Shown piece by piece: positions 11,253 to 22,879 of a DNA stretch of 64,000 nucleotides. The DNA is from Zygnema cylindricum (taxonomy: Eukaryota > Streptophyta > Zygnematophyceae > Zygnematales > Zygnemataceae): NCBI GenBank assembly GCA_037447655.1, contig JBBHKE010003201.1, forward strand, positions 182,456-246,455, read 5' to 3'. Below the pieces are notes generated by a model. That model made no database searches and had not been told where the DNA came from. It saw only the letters and a list, made by a program, of their open reading frames with translations. A program made the position numbers and the translations under genes. Within the stretch, counting starts at the first letter, position 1. Each line of letters starts with the position of its first letter.

Positions 11253-11981
11253 TCACATAGTAGCTAAGTTGTCATCGAAATCCTGTTGAACTCCATTGTC
11301 TGTGGTCCTTGGCAAAGGATTTTGGGAAATGCCGTGTGCATTCAGACTAAGTAATCCTGGACGGTGAATTAATTCCACATCATATTTTTGTAAAATTAAT
11401 GCCCATCGCGCTAATTTTCCTAATAGTTTATCGTTCGTCATCAGCCAATGTAAAGGTTGATGCTTGGTTAGAAGTGTAAACGGTTTTCTTTAAAGGTAGT
11501 GATGAAAGTGTACGATACCCCAAACTGCCGCCAAACATTCTCCTTCATAACTAGTGTAATTTGACTCCGCACGATTATTACTCCTGCTTGCGTAAGCGAC
11601 CACGTATTCTTCTCCTGTTAGTTCACGCTGAGTTTTGATGGGCGCAATGCCAAGCTTTCCAAAGTCTGTTTGTAGGTAGAAAGGTAATTTGTGATTAGGA
11701 GGTCGGAGGATGGGAGCACTTGAGAGGGCATCTTTCAACTTGTGAAAAGCCAAAATCTGATCATGTCCCCATACGAAAGGGACCTCTTTTTTGAGTAGAT
11801 CGTTCAATGGTGAACCGACAGTGCTGAAACTAGAGACAAGTCTACGATAATAATTAGCTAATCCTAGGAAGGCTCGAAGACTCGTGAGATCAACGGGGGT
11901 TAGTAGTTTGCTGATAGCCTCAGTTTTAGCTTCAAGTGGTGTGATCCCCTCGGAGGAAATGAAATGTCCAAGGTAAGGCAC
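11253..11981 (-). pseudogene. Gypsy RT C-terminus and RNase H, interrupted
   Basis: Frame 11,981-11,490 begins YLGHFISSEGI, typical of the RT thumb, and continues ANYYRRLV. RNase H follows with FYLQTDFGK and YTSYEGECLAAVWG, then HFHHYL. Frame 11,441-11,253 continues with KLARWALILQKYDVELIHRPG, the end of gypsy RNase H. One frame break lies near 11,485. Confidence 0.8.
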
Positions 11982-12318
11982 ACCCTCGGACCCGAAAGTA
12001 CATTTAGCTAGATGACATTTTAATCCAACCTTTTTCAGTTCAGTTAGGACCCATTCGATATGAGCAGCGTGATCTTCAATTATGGCAGAGCGATAATCAA
12101 ATCATCAATATAACATCTTGCAAACTTGTAACCACCTAAAACTGAATCCATTACTTTTTGAAAAACTGCAGGGGCGTTTTTAAGTCCAAAAGGCATGACA
12201 GATCACTCCCAACGACCATCACTACCCTAAAAGGCGGTTTTATGCATATCCTTCTCCTCTATTTGAATCTCGTTAAAGCCTTGTCGTAAATCCAAAATAC
12301 TGAAATATTTAACGCCTC

Positions 12319-12972
12319 CTACATGATCAAATATTTCTTCGGCCAATGGCATTGGATGTCGATCTTGTATCGTTCTAGCATTGAGTTCACGGTAATCGCC
12401 GCACATCCGACGATCGGTAAAGTTTCATTCGGTATCTTTTTTCCTGGGCATGACAGTGGGTGTTGCAAAAGTAGAATCGACCGATAAAGGAGGCCAACTT
12501 CCTCCAATTCAGCGCAGCGATGGTCCACTAATTCCCATTCTGTTTCAGATAAGCGGTGTTTTGGCTTGAAAATGGGACGATCGTCTTCCAAGTTTATAGA
12601 CATTTTATAGGTGGTATGGCGACCAAGATCATTTACAGAGAAAGCAAAAGCGTCCATATTTCGGAGAATCACTTCATTCAGTAGATCATGTTCAGATTGA
12701 GAGAGATTTGAGTCAAATTTCCATTTGGGAGTTTCCGAACATTTAATCGTCATTGCTTCTATGGTTTGTGCAAAAGCTAGTTGTTCATCCGCGATAAGTG
12801 ACTGACCTAATGAGTAAATAACCGGACTTTCCTGTAAGTTGTTTGTCCAGTGGTGCCACCTGCGAGTAGGAAAGGTTGCAGTCCAGTGAGGAGGTGTTGA
12901 CATATGGCTAGAACGAGCAGATTGGGCAGCAGTATATGCCGGAATGGACCATGACATGTGGCTAGGGTTCAA
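12319..12972 (-). pseudogene. Gypsy RT N-terminal part
   Basis: The frame contains NMDAFAFSVNDLG and then PIFKPKHRLSETEWELV, the conserved approach to gypsy RT domain 1. It then runs out of frame near 12,440, where the other frames carry a degraded RMCGDYRELN-type block. The catalytic YxDD region (about 12,100) lies in an interrupted stretch. The protein is truncated and inactive. Confidence 0.72.
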
Positions 12973-13124
12973 GAAATCGTAGATTGTGAAATCAGAGGGG
13001 GTGGAAAGAGGAAAAATTGAGAAGGTGTCCCTCTAAGGGTGACTGGAGATCGTGTAGGTATGTGTTTAGAAATTGATGATGCATCCCCCCCCCCCCTTGT
13101 TGGTTGAGACGGATGGGTTTGTGC

Positions 13125-13984
13125 CTAACAACCTGCTGCAAATCCGAGGCTTAAGACAAATGAGAGAGATTGAGGGTCCATAACACGACCTAAAATGATG
13201 TAGCGTTGTCGTTCTGTGAGACCATGGGAAGCCGTAGAGTTGGGAAGGAAAAGCATAAGGTGTTCCCGTTCTGTGGCTATAGGTTCATCTAGGTTGCCTG
13301 TGTGAATATTTGTGAGAAGGCCGGGCCCATCGCCGAGCACATCGCCAGAGAAAGCGTGAGAGTGTGGATAAGAAACTAGAGTGGTGAGAAGTTTGAGTGG
13401 TTGACCTGAGATGATGATGTTGTAATTCGGTGGGTGATCATGCTGCAAACATGTTTGGACTTTGTGAAAAGAAAAAAATGCAGTCTGAATGTCTATAAAA
13501 GAGGGTCTAACAAAAAGATTTTCCTCTCTAAAGCGATTAGTATCAATCAAGTTGGTCCATTTAGATCGACCCGATCAGCTAAGGACCCGTGGCGAGCGGC
13601 ATCAATGATAAGAGGAGGACCAATTAATGCTTCTATCCTCTTGTAATCAGCTAACAGTGTAGGTCGAGGATCGTTATAGGCTGCCACAATTTCCAAAATG
13701 TATCCAAATAGTCGATCGAATGTTTGCAAAAAATGCATGATACGAAGTAATTCAGAGAATAATTCAGTGCGAGGGTCAGCTAAGCCGAGACCTTTGCTTG
13801 CTCGTGACATTCCCTGACACTCCCAACCGGCAAAGAGAGAATCGATTAGTTCCACATGAAGAAGGTGTTGATTGCCTATCAAAGGAATATCTTGAAGTAG
13901 GGTTGTATGCATGTGAGCAAAGGCAGATTTAGGGAAAAGATGTGGATACTGTCCGTGTAAAAGATTACAATGATGTGTCTGGGC
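13125..13984 (-). pseudogene. Unidentified gypsy-encoded segment between protease and RT
   Basis: Two consecutive minus frames (13,984 to 13,547, then 13,550 to 13,125) together cover about 285 codons. They contain RLFGYILEIVAAYNDPRPTL and a Leu-rich stretch. I recognise no domain. Position and strand place it in the gypsy pol between protease and RT, interrupted on the right by Copia-2. It may be a lineage-specific extension. Confidence 0.4.
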
Positions 13985-15052
13985 TGTAGAAATTAATGGT
14001 CTTTTCAAGTATTTTCTAGGTTTGAATAGAAATATAGACAGAAGCCGAGGCAGTCTACCTCTAACTTCTCTCTCCAACTCTCAAACTTGTCGCAATCACT
14101 GAGATATTGGAGATGAAGCTAGAGCCATGGCTACCTAGGCTATCCAGAGGTTTACGGGGTATAAATATTAGCTTATTTATAATTAGGGGTTTATTTACAA
14201 AAATTATATGTGACACCTCCAGGGTTTGATCATGGAACCTGCCGGCCGGTAAACAGCCAGTAGTCGGTAGCTTTAACCGTTAAGTCTAGACATAGTGTTA
14301 CGTAATGTTGGGTTTGATAATTAATTAAATATTAATACGTAGGATAGTTCATTTAACTGAAATAGTTTTACAGGAGACATCGATCCAGTAATGCAAAAGT
14401 ACGGATTACGGTACGGATAAGAAACAAATACCGCACATTTATTTCTTTAGCGAAACAAATACCGCGCATGTATTTATTATGGCTACGATTAAATGTGAAT
14501 TTAATCAGACAGCCGAAATTAAACACCAAGATCGCGGAAGAGAATTTCGTCGGTTTTTTGTCATTGCCATATCGGATGACACGTGGCGGAATGACATTGG
14601 ATCGCGACATCTCCGAGGATTAAGGGAGCGAATCTGGATATACCACGTGTGGACATTTAGGCCATCTCATACAATGTTCCTACAGAAAGTACACCGGCAG
14701 CTGTACTTTTGTGTACACAAGTATAATCTGATTGGCTCAGTACATCAGTAAATAGAGTCTGTGAGAGAGATAGGACTTAGAAAAATTAAGAGATAACACC
14801 CTCTCTCCCAGAGAGCTTCTGTACAAAAGGTCAACATTGACCCTCCATAACTTACTACTCATAGGAGCAAATTCAGAGATTCTTTTTGCTATCGACTCAG
14901 GGGAGTCTTGCTTTCACAGGGGTGAAGTTAGTCAGAGTTTTTGTCTGCCAGGGTGGCAGTTGTTCTTGCTGAAACACAAAGGGGTCAGGGTTATCCTAGA
15001 GGCTTATTAGAAGCTGTCCACTCTGAGGACTTATGGAGGTCTCAGAGTTTCA
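13985..15052 (+). repeat. 5' LTR of Copia-2
   Basis: This 1,068 bp LTR begins TGTAGAAATTAATGG and ends GAGTTTCA immediately before the primer site. Several differences from the 3' LTR (for example TTCAAG versus TTAAAG near the start) indicate an old insertion. Confidence 0.88.
14211..14286 (-). other. tRNA-like module in the Copia-2 5' LTR
   Basis: Antisense to the element, CTTAACGGTTAAAGCTACC (box-A-like) is followed by CATGATCAAACCC (box-B-like) at tRNA spacing. The same module occurs in the 3' LTR. The stems are imperfect. Confidence 0.4.
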
Positions 15053-15067
15053 AGTTATGGGCCCACC
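15053..15067 (+). other. Primer-binding site complementary to the initiator tRNA-Met anticodon arm
   Basis: AGTTATGGGCCCACC follows the LTR end with no gap. Apart from its first base it is complementary to the GGTGGGCCCATAAC segment of plant-type initiator tRNA-Met (sequence recalled from general knowledge). The ATG at 15,057-15,059 lies within it. Confidence 0.75.
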
Positions 15068-18000
15068 CTCTAGGGTACCAATCTTTAATGGAACTGGCTT
15101 AATATACTGGGAAAGTATGATGATAAGAGCTCTATGCGAAAAAAGGCTTTGGGGGATAGTGAGTGGACGATTGGGGCGTCCATCAAGTCTCAGAATTCCT
15201 CCAGGGTTTGAAGGAAGCAAATTCACAAAAAAAGCAAGTCCATCTTCAACGGAGGAGACAAAGGAAGGAGAGGTGGTGGACAAAGGAGCGCAGAAGGAGA
15301 CGACCACACCAATAGCAAATGGTTCAGCATTCATGTCACCTTTTCCGAGGAACGAGGAGAATGATACTCAAAAACCTGGGATTTCAACAATATGGCAGCA
15401 AAGCACTTCATCCTACGCCATCTTACTCAAAGACTTGCATGTCCTCATTTGTAGGAAGAAAGGGCATCCGATCTGTGGATGGCTCTCATAGAGATGTACC
15501 GAAGTGGTACGATTCAGCAACAACAGTTGGCTAATCAGAAAGTTAAGTAATATGTATACAAAAGGGGGAAAATGTTAGATTTTTGTAATGAGCTTGCTAC
15601 AATCTTCATAGAGGTAGAGAGTGCGGGAAAAGATTTTAGTGAAAAAGAAAAGGTTAACTGTTTACTGATGAAGTTACGCGATGAGTTTGAGAACATAGTC
15701 AACCATGTGCAGGACTTGCCGGACTCAAGGTGGATTTGAATTTCAGTGGTAGGGATGATTCTCGTTCGAGAGAATACGATTGAGATCCGAAGGGGAGGAA
15801 AGAGTGGCCAAGCCTTGGCAACTGCGACCGATTGGAGGAACAAGGATTCCCGGAAACCGGTCGGAAACTATGGGGGAAGGGAGCAGAAAAATCAGGCCGA
15901 CGCGTTCGGGCCAAAAGCTCCGAAAGGTTTATGTCACTTTTGCAAGAAATCGGGGCACTATATGGCAGAGTGCACGATGCTAACCGAGCTTCGGTTAAAG
16001 GAGGGGCAGACTGGTGGTATCTCGAGAGGAAAGAAAAAGGCCCTTGTGACACAGGTACATGAGGCGGAATCCAAGGACAAGGACAATGAGCTCCTTTTGG
16101 ATCAGGAGTTGCAGGCGAAAAACGAGGTCGGAATTCCACGAAGGCAGAAATGTGCTTATGGTGGATTGAAAGGTGAAGCAGGCTGGATTATATATTCAGG
16201 TGCTTCCATGCACATGTGTAAGGATAGGCACCTGTTCAATAAGATCAGAAATATTCCCATCGTAGAGATAGAGTACGGAGATGGGAGGATAGTCACCATT
16301 ACTCTTGTAGGATCGGTAGATCTGAAAGTGTTAGTAGAAGGAAAGACATCCATAGTAACATTCTCCGATGTATTGTTTATTCCGGAGCTGAACAAAAACT
16401 TCATCTCTACATCTGTATTAGATGATAAGGGTTTTTTTACTAGCACTAGGGAAGGAGTCTTTACTGCTAGTTTTGAGGAGGATGTCTATTTCATTGCTGA
16501 GAAAGGTAGCCATGGGATGTTTAGGCTGATTTTAAGTAATGAAACGAAGAAACTTTATTATGCTGGTGTTCATGATATTATGATGTGGCATAAGAGGCTT
16601 AGGCATGTGAATCTAGATAAGTTAAGAGAGATGAAAAAGATGGGAGTGGTGGAAGGGATTTAGTTCAGTGAGAGTGATAATATAAGTGATTGTAGTGGAT
16701 GTGCTCAAGGTAAAGCACACAGATTACCCTTTCCTAAATCAGTTACTTATAAGGGAGAAAAAATTCTAGATCTAGTACACATAGATATTTGGGGACCGGC
16801 TAAAGTGCCCTCACCAAGGGGGGAGAGATTTATGATGACTATCACTGATGATTGGTCTCGCTATTTCCGAGTGTATTTTTTGAAAAACAAGTCCGAGCAT
16901 GGAGCGAAAAACTCATGAAACTCCAATCAAGAGAATAAGGAGTGACAATGGTGGAGGGTATACTTCTAACCAGTTTGAGGATTTTTCTGAGAGAAGATGG
17001 GGTCCAACACCAAAAGACAGTTCCAGAAAACGCGGAACAGAATGGGGTAGCTCAAAGGTTAAATAGAACACTAAGTGATAGTGCTAGAAGTATGTTGTCA
17101 GATAAGAAGATAGGAAAAAGGTTTTGGGCAGAAGCAATGAACTGTGCTAATTACCTCAAAAATAGAGTTTTTACTTCAGCTATAAAAGATCAAACACCCT
17201 ATGAGAGATGGACAGGCCGGAAACCAAACATATCTCACTTAAAGGTTTTCGGCAGTCAAGTATTCAGGCTAGATACATATCGGTCTAATTGGAAGCTAGA
17301 TTCTAAAGGAAAACTTGGATACTTATTAGGATATGATGAGGATGTTAAAAAATATAAAGTTTATGATCTAAAAAGGGAAGATATAATCTTAGTAAAGCAT
17401 CTAGTAGTTATGGATGAAGGAAAAAGTCTGTGGATCCCTTCAAATATACAAAGTCAGTAAAAATCAGATTTGAGTCAGAAAATTCCGATGACTTTGAGCT
17501 TCCTAACTATCCAAGTTTTAGAGAAGATGACATTCTTGCAGGTACAAATCAGACCCAAAAGGACTCGGCTGTGGAAACTCCAGTGACAACTCTACCCGAA
17601 GCGGAAGATGTGGTGGAAATTGATTCGGAATCAAGGGATAGGGGAGAAGCCGAGATTGTTCGAAAGAATCCACGAGAACCATCTATTCCGGCCTCAAATT
17701 TTGAGAGGGGGAGGAGAAGTAGCAAAAGATTGCAAGGAAAACAGGTTAATAACAAGGTAACAAAACTATCTCATCAAGATGAACCTCAGACTTATAGAGA
17801 CGCGATGACTTGTCCAGAAAGAAATCGATGGAAGACAACCATCAATGAGGAGATGGCCTCAATTATGGCAGCCGATACTTGGGAGCTGGTGGATGGTCCA
17901 CCTAACCGAAAACCAATATGTTGTAAGTGGGTTTTCAAATTTAAACTGAACCTAGATAACACAATCGAGCGCTAAAAGGCCAGATTAGTGGCAAATGGGC

Positions 18001-19367
18001 TTACACAAAAGGAGGGAATTGACTACGAGGAAACCTTTGCCCCGGTGGTCAGATTTCCCTCCGTCCGCATACTTCTTAGTATAGCAACAGCGGAAGACAT
18101 AGAAGTGCACCAGATGGACATCAAGAGAGCCTTTTTGCATGGAGAATTGGAAGAGGAGATCTTCATGGGACAACCCGAAGGGTTTGTGGAGGAAGGAGAG
18201 GAGAGTAAGGTATGCCGGCTGAGTAAATCTCTTTATGGTTTGAAACAGGCGCCTCGACAGTGGAATAAGAAGCTTGATGAGTTTCTTACCGGTGTGGGAT
18301 ATATCCGGATCAGCTCAGATCACTCAATCTATGTTTTCGAAGATGAGGAAGGTTTTATATTTATTGCAATTTATGTTGATGATTTGCTTGTTTTAAGTAA
18401 ATCAATGGAAAAAATTAATAAACTGAAAACCGATCTTAAGGGGAGATTTGAAATGAATGATATGGGGGAAGCAAAATATATTTTGGAAATTCAAGTAGAA
18501 AGAGACCGAAAAAGAAAGATTAAAGATTGACTCAAAAGGAAGCAATAGGGAACATGCTTGAAAAATTTCAGTGGATAAAGCTAATAGTTGTACAACTCCA
18601 ATGGAGTTGAAGAAGGGAAGTGAGGGGAGTGAGGAAGAAGGAGTCATAGTCTTAGACGAGGAATTATCTCCTGAAGAATAGAAGTTCTTAAAAACCATTC
18701 CTTACAGGCAAGTAGTGGGAAGTCTAATCTATTTTATGAATTGTACCCGGCCGGATTTAGCTGCAGCTGTAGGAGTACTGAGTAGAAGTCTAAATGCTCC
18801 CACTAAGACGGATTGGGAGGCAGCTATAAGAGTCTTTAGATATTTGATAGGAACTAGGGATCTATGGTTGCATTTGGGTGGGGAGAATACTGACATCACT
18901 ACTTGGAGTGATGCCAGTTATGGTGATGCTCCGATGAAGAGATGCACTATTGGATATGTATTATATGTGGGTGATGGGGCTTATTGTTGGAGTAGCAAAC
19001 AGCAAAAAGTTATTGCTCAGTCCACCATGGAGGCTGAGTATATGGCCTTTTGCTCTGCTGTAAAAGAATTGTTCTGGGTCAAGTCTTTGCTTGGTGAGCT
19101 TGGTCACCTTAAGAGTGGTGTGCAAAAAAAAATTCTGTGATAATCAGACAGCAATCGCTATTTCTGCCAATCCTAAACATCATTTTAAAGCCAAACACAT
19201 GGACATTTAGACTCAGCTTTGTTAGAGAGAAAGTAGAAAACAAAATAATCGGTTTAGAGTATCGACCAGATAGTGAGATGGTAGCACATATGATGACCAA
19301 ACCTGTGCCTTCCCCTAAGCTAAGTTTGTGCAGGGAGAAGTGTGGTCTGAAATTAAAGATTGACTAG
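15057..19367 (+). pseudogene. Copia-2 gag-pol polyprotein remnant
   Basis: The reading path starts at the ATG in the primer site (MGPPSRVP) or at an upstream in-frame ATG at 15,033 inside the LTR. A CCHC knuckle (CHFCKKSGHYMAEC) lies near 15,940. The protease site is degraded (YSGASMHMC, usually DSGAS) near 16,193. The integrase finger is around 16,585-16,740 and the core at 16,750-17,080 (NAEQNGVAQRLN). RT lies at about 17,920-18,530 with YVDDLLVLSK. RNase H is at 18,715-19,140 (WSDASYGD, STMEAEYMA). Breaks include AAG-to-TAG at about 16,661, a deletion of about 30 bp near 16,895 relative to Copia-1, TAC-to-TAA near 17,973 and frameshifts near 18,530 and 19,130. It is not functional. Confidence 0.9.
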
Positions 19368-19380
19368 AAAATAAGGGGAG
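19368..19380 (+). other. Polypurine tract of Copia-2
   Basis: AAAATAAGGGGAG lies between the pol stop codon and the 3' LTR and is identical to that of Copia-1. Confidence 0.85.
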
Positions 19381-20237
19381 TGTAGAAATAAATGGTCTTT
19401 TAAAGTATTTTCTAGGTCTGAATAGAAATATAGAAAGAAGCCTAGGCAGTCTACCGCTAACTTCTCTCTCCAACTCTCAAACTTGTCGCAGTCACTGAAA
19501 AATTGGAGAGGAAGCTAGAGCCATGGCTACCTAGGCTATCCAGAGGTTTACGGGGTATAAATATTAGCTTATTTATAATTAGGGGTTTATTTAATAAAAT
19601 TATATGTGACACCTCCAGGATTTGATCTTGGAACCTGCCGTCCGGTAAAGAGTCGGTAGTCGGTAGTTTTAACCGTTAAGTCTAGATATAGTGTTACGTA
19701 ATGTTGGGTTTGATAATTAATTAAACATTAATACATAGAATAGTTCATTTAACTGAAAAAGTTTTACAGGAGACATAGATCCAGTAATGTAAAAGTATGG
19801 ATTACGGTACGGATAAGAAACGAATACCGCGCATTTATTTCTTTAGCGAAACGAATACCGCACATGTATTTATTACGGCTACGATTAAATGTGAATTTAA
19901 TCGGACGACCGAAATTAAACACCAAGATCGCGGAAGAGAATTTCTGCGGTTTTTGGTCATCGCCTCATCGGATGTTACGTGGCGGAATGACATTGGATCG
20001 TGGCATCTCCGAGGATTAAGGGAGCGAATCTGGATATACCACGTGTCGACATTTAGGCCATGTCGTACAATGTTTGTAAAGAAAGTATACCGGCAGCTGT
20101 ACTTTTGTGTAGATAAGTATTATGCAATTGGCTCTGTACATCAGTAGATAGAGTCTATGAGAGAGATAGGACTTAGAAAAATTAGGAGATAGGACCCTCT
20201 CTCCCATAGAGCTTCTGTACAAAAAGTCAACTTTGAA
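19381..20237 (+). repeat. 3' LTR of Copia-2, truncated
   Basis: It starts TGTAGAAATAAATGG and matches the 5' LTR up to about 20,237 (AAAGTCAACTTTGA). The last roughly 210 bp are absent and gypsy sequence resumes. Confidence 0.85.
19611..19683 (-). other. tRNA-like module in the Copia-2 3' LTR
   Basis: Antisense CTTAACGGTTAAAACTACC is followed by CCAAGATCAAATCCTGG. The latter folds as a T-arm with four of five stem pairs around the ATCAAAT loop. Homologous to the 5' LTR module. Confidence 0.42.
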
Positions 20238-20442
20238 TTTGAACTGTGTGTTTGTAGATGTGATCAAGCTCGCGAGAATCAATAATAAAACCGGGATTAT
20301 CGAAAAGGTTAGGCAAAGAAGGACTATCGGGCATAATTTCCTCTACGGATAGAGAATGAAAAATTTCAAATCCTACCAAATTTTTGGAATAAGCAAGGAC
20401 AGATTGGGTTGCGTGAGCCATAATAGGTATGGGTTGTCGTGC

Positions 20443-20796
20443 TCAAATTAGCGGGAGACAAATTTTATTTTCCGGATAATTGGTAGGAAGGAAGGAAAAA
20501 ATTTGATCAAACATATCAACGCCGCCTCCTACTCTGAAAATCACATCTTGCCCCTCTAAACACTCGTTATCACTACATTTGGTGACTAATGCGTGAGCAC
20601 AGACTTCCGCAAAATCAGATTCTGTACCGTTTTGAAACCTAAAACATAGTGGAGTTTTTGTAATGCCCAAAACTTGTTCGTTAGTTCCCGCTGAGGTGAG
20701 TAACCGTGTGGTGGTGGACTGAAGTATATCAGTTGTCAGACCTAATTTCAGTGTAAAAGATGACCCCAAAATAATTGGTTTTGCACAGGTGTCCAT
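20443..20796 (-). pseudogene. Gypsy aspartic protease with altered active site
   Basis: This 117-codon frame begins MDTCAKPIILGSSFTLKLGL, the retropepsin active-site region with DTG changed to DTC. It continues NEQVLGITKTPL and ends near DVIFRVGGGVDMFDQIFSF. Position between nucleocapsid and RT on the same strand supports it. The Gly-to-Cys change at the active site and flanking breaks suggest inactivity. The continuation at 20,421-20,238 (LVGFEIFHSL) may be the end of the domain or a linker. Confidence 0.68.
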
Positions 20797-20921
20797 AAGT
20801 GGTTATGACAGTATGACACCATTGACTGAAAATGCACCCTTCCCATTATCTAGAAAACTGATGTATGGGTCATGTTGAAATTTATGTATTTTATAGGTCT
20901 GTATTGGAAAAATAAATAGAG

Positions 20922-21880
20922 TGTTGGAAAAAGGTAATTAATAGTTCACTTCTATATTTTTGTTAGAATGTAAAGAGAGAGAAAGAGAGGACCAAAGGCA
21001 GGCCATGGCTGCTGCGTTATTTAGAAGGCGGCAGAATAAATTAGAAGGTATTTTACTAGTTTTTGTAAAATAGTGCTTCTTGTCGGATTTGAACCGCGGT
21101 TTGCAAATTACTATATAGACCTACGCCTTATCCATTAAGGCACTAACGAAACGATATAAAAAAAAATGTTTCACGTATATTTATATATTGATTCAAAGGA
21201 CTAATTCGCAACAGACTAACAAAAACGCGCATTAATCAATTCATGCATGGAAGCGAATCGAAGCCGTATAAATATAACTAATCGGACGGCCACCATTACA
21301 GCCGCCACCCACAATAAGCTTTCGGCGGCCTTTGAGGATAGCGTCACGCGGTGCCACGTGGCGCCACATTATTTTATATCGGAGAAGATGGGAGGAGGAA
21401 CCATGGCTCTCGATTTGGCAAATGTCACCATGTAGACCATGTCGTACAATGGCCGTACAATAAGTACATCGCCCATCGTACCTTCTTCTACTATCTAGTG
21501 TTCTTATTGGACTAGGGTTTAGTAGTAGGTAGTCGTGAGTAGGCAGACTAAGAGTTAGTGATATTTAGGTACCTCTCTCTAAGAGAGCTTGTAACTATAA
21601 AGGTCATCTTTGACCATCCATAACTTAATGCTTGGGTGAGCAAATTGAGTGATTCTTTTTCCTGCGGACTGAAGGGAGTCAAAGCTACACACAGGTGTAG
21701 TCGGTGAGAGTCTTTCCGTGCCAGGGTGGCACTTATTTAGTGGGAAAGTCAAAGTGGGGAATATTGTTCAAAACACATATTGAAGCTTTGCATTTTGTGG
21801 TGGAACTGAGCATACAGAAGGTCTTGTCCTCACAAAGGTGAAGGTGTATTGGGGTTCTCATTGACAAGGGATCATTCATT
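20922..21880 (+). mobile_element. Solo LTR of a copia element inside the gypsy element
   Basis: This segment of about 950 bp begins TGTTGGAAAAAGG. It shares blocks with the LTRs of Copia-2 and Copia-3: the GCCATGGCT segment, the antisense tRNA-like module, and 'GAGTGATTCTTTTTCC' followed by 'AGGGAGTC' near the end. No coding sequence of that element is attached, hence solo LTR. The right end and target duplication were not resolved. Confidence 0.65.
21071..21145 (-). other. tRNA-like sequence in the solo LTR
   Basis: A 75 nt minus-strand segment is bounded by TAGTGC and GCACTA, which pair as a 6 bp acceptor-like stem. Inside are TGCCTTAATGGATAAGGC (box A, D-arm stem CCTT/AAGG) and GGTTCAAATCC (box B, one mismatch to the eukaryotic consensus). 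The anticodon arm does not fold well, so this is a tRNA relic or tRNA-like promoter rather than a working tRNA. Confidence 0.5.
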
Positions 21881-21911
21881 TGGGTTTATATCAACTTGGA
21901 GTCGCCATCAC

Positions 21912-22463
21912 CTAGATTAGGTTCTTTTGGATCTGCGAATTCTGGGGGCAATGGAGCCCATAGAATTTCAGGTCAAGTGAACCACGCTCGTCGGCAGAGA
22001 TAGGCCTAAGAGCGTCAAGATTACGGTTCATTTGTAAAGCCTGTAATGCTGCAAATGGGATGGATGTGATGGTAGTTTTAGGGTTGGGAGAATCGAAAAT
22101 CATAGTAGATAAAATGCACAATCTTTCCTTAACCCTATGACTGTCTTTAATTGAGCCCTCAAGAATGGTGAGCGCCTCTGCTGTGATAGTGGAAGCTGTT
22201 TCGGGCAAATTGGTTGCGGTTTCTTTAGAAAATGATAATGGGAGACGAGTACTAGACTGTTTACCCTCGCTATTGTGATCAACTGTCCCCTTTTCAAACG
22301 TGGTTGCCTGCTTTTGAATGGTTGAATCTCGTAAAACTTGACCTGCTAGCGTGGGAAGGTGGACAACTGTACGGGCCATACAAGTTAGGTGAGTCCGCGG
22401 TTTCATTTGAGCCATAAAGGTTGCAAATTGGTCTTTGATCATAGCGGCCATTTGAGTTTGCAT
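21912..22463 (-). pseudogene. Gypsy internal segment downstream of the nucleocapsid (unidentified)
   Basis: A 183-codon frame opens MQTQMAAMIKDQFATFMAQM and is rich in Thr/Ser, as expected of a linker between nucleocapsid and protease. I recognise no domain. The frame is cut by the solo LTR on its left. Confidence 0.4.
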
Positions 22464-22529
22464 TTCCTCTCTCTTTTTTCTCTCTAAGACACTTTAGGTG
22501 GAGAGTTTATTTTCTGGCTCTTTAACTGG

Positions 22530-22784
22530 TTAGACTACTTTGGCAGATCTAGCCGGTATTCCACCATTTCGAATTTGGTTTTGATATAAAAATTCAAGGT
22601 TTTTTATGTGACAACGATACACAAAGTGGCCGGTCTGCTTGCAATGTGTATAGGTTGCAGATTTATCCGAGCACATCGGAACATCATGCCCGGTCTTGCC
22701 ACATCGGAAACAAATCCAATAGGATGGTTGATTTGGTGGGGTTCCCATGGTTGGGACCCTTGGTGGCCGATTATTTGGCCCCAA
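22530..22784 (-). pseudogene. Gypsy nucleocapsid with CCHC zinc knuckle
   Basis: The frame reads WICFRCGKTGHDVPMC, a CX2CX4HX4C knuckle that binds RNA in Gag. A second knuckle-like stretch follows (THCKQTGHFVYRC) with its first Cys changed. It follows the gag core on the same strand. Confidence 0.7.
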
Positions 22785-22879
22785 GTTATGAGGATTTGGT
22801 GAATTGAAACGGTTACGTTTTTTTTGAGGGGCTTTTGGTCAATCGTGGGCCTCCCACTAACAATTCGTCATCTCGTATT

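Larger units (their letters stand above)
13985..20237 (+). mobile_element. Copia-2: full-length but decayed Ty1/copia element nested in the gypsy element
   Basis: The order is 5' LTR (13,985-15,052), half-tRNA primer site, gag, protease, integrase, RT, RNase H, polypurine tract and 3' LTR. The 3' LTR matches the 5' one to about 20,237 and then stops, about 210 bp short of the expected end, so a deletion removed its tail and any target duplication on that side. It interrupts the opposite-strand gypsy pol. Family member of Copia-1. Confidence 0.9.

Noticed and set aside
22608-22802. Plus-strand frame over the gypsy nucleocapsid
   Set aside because: Antisense to a clear CCHC knuckle frame; no independent support.
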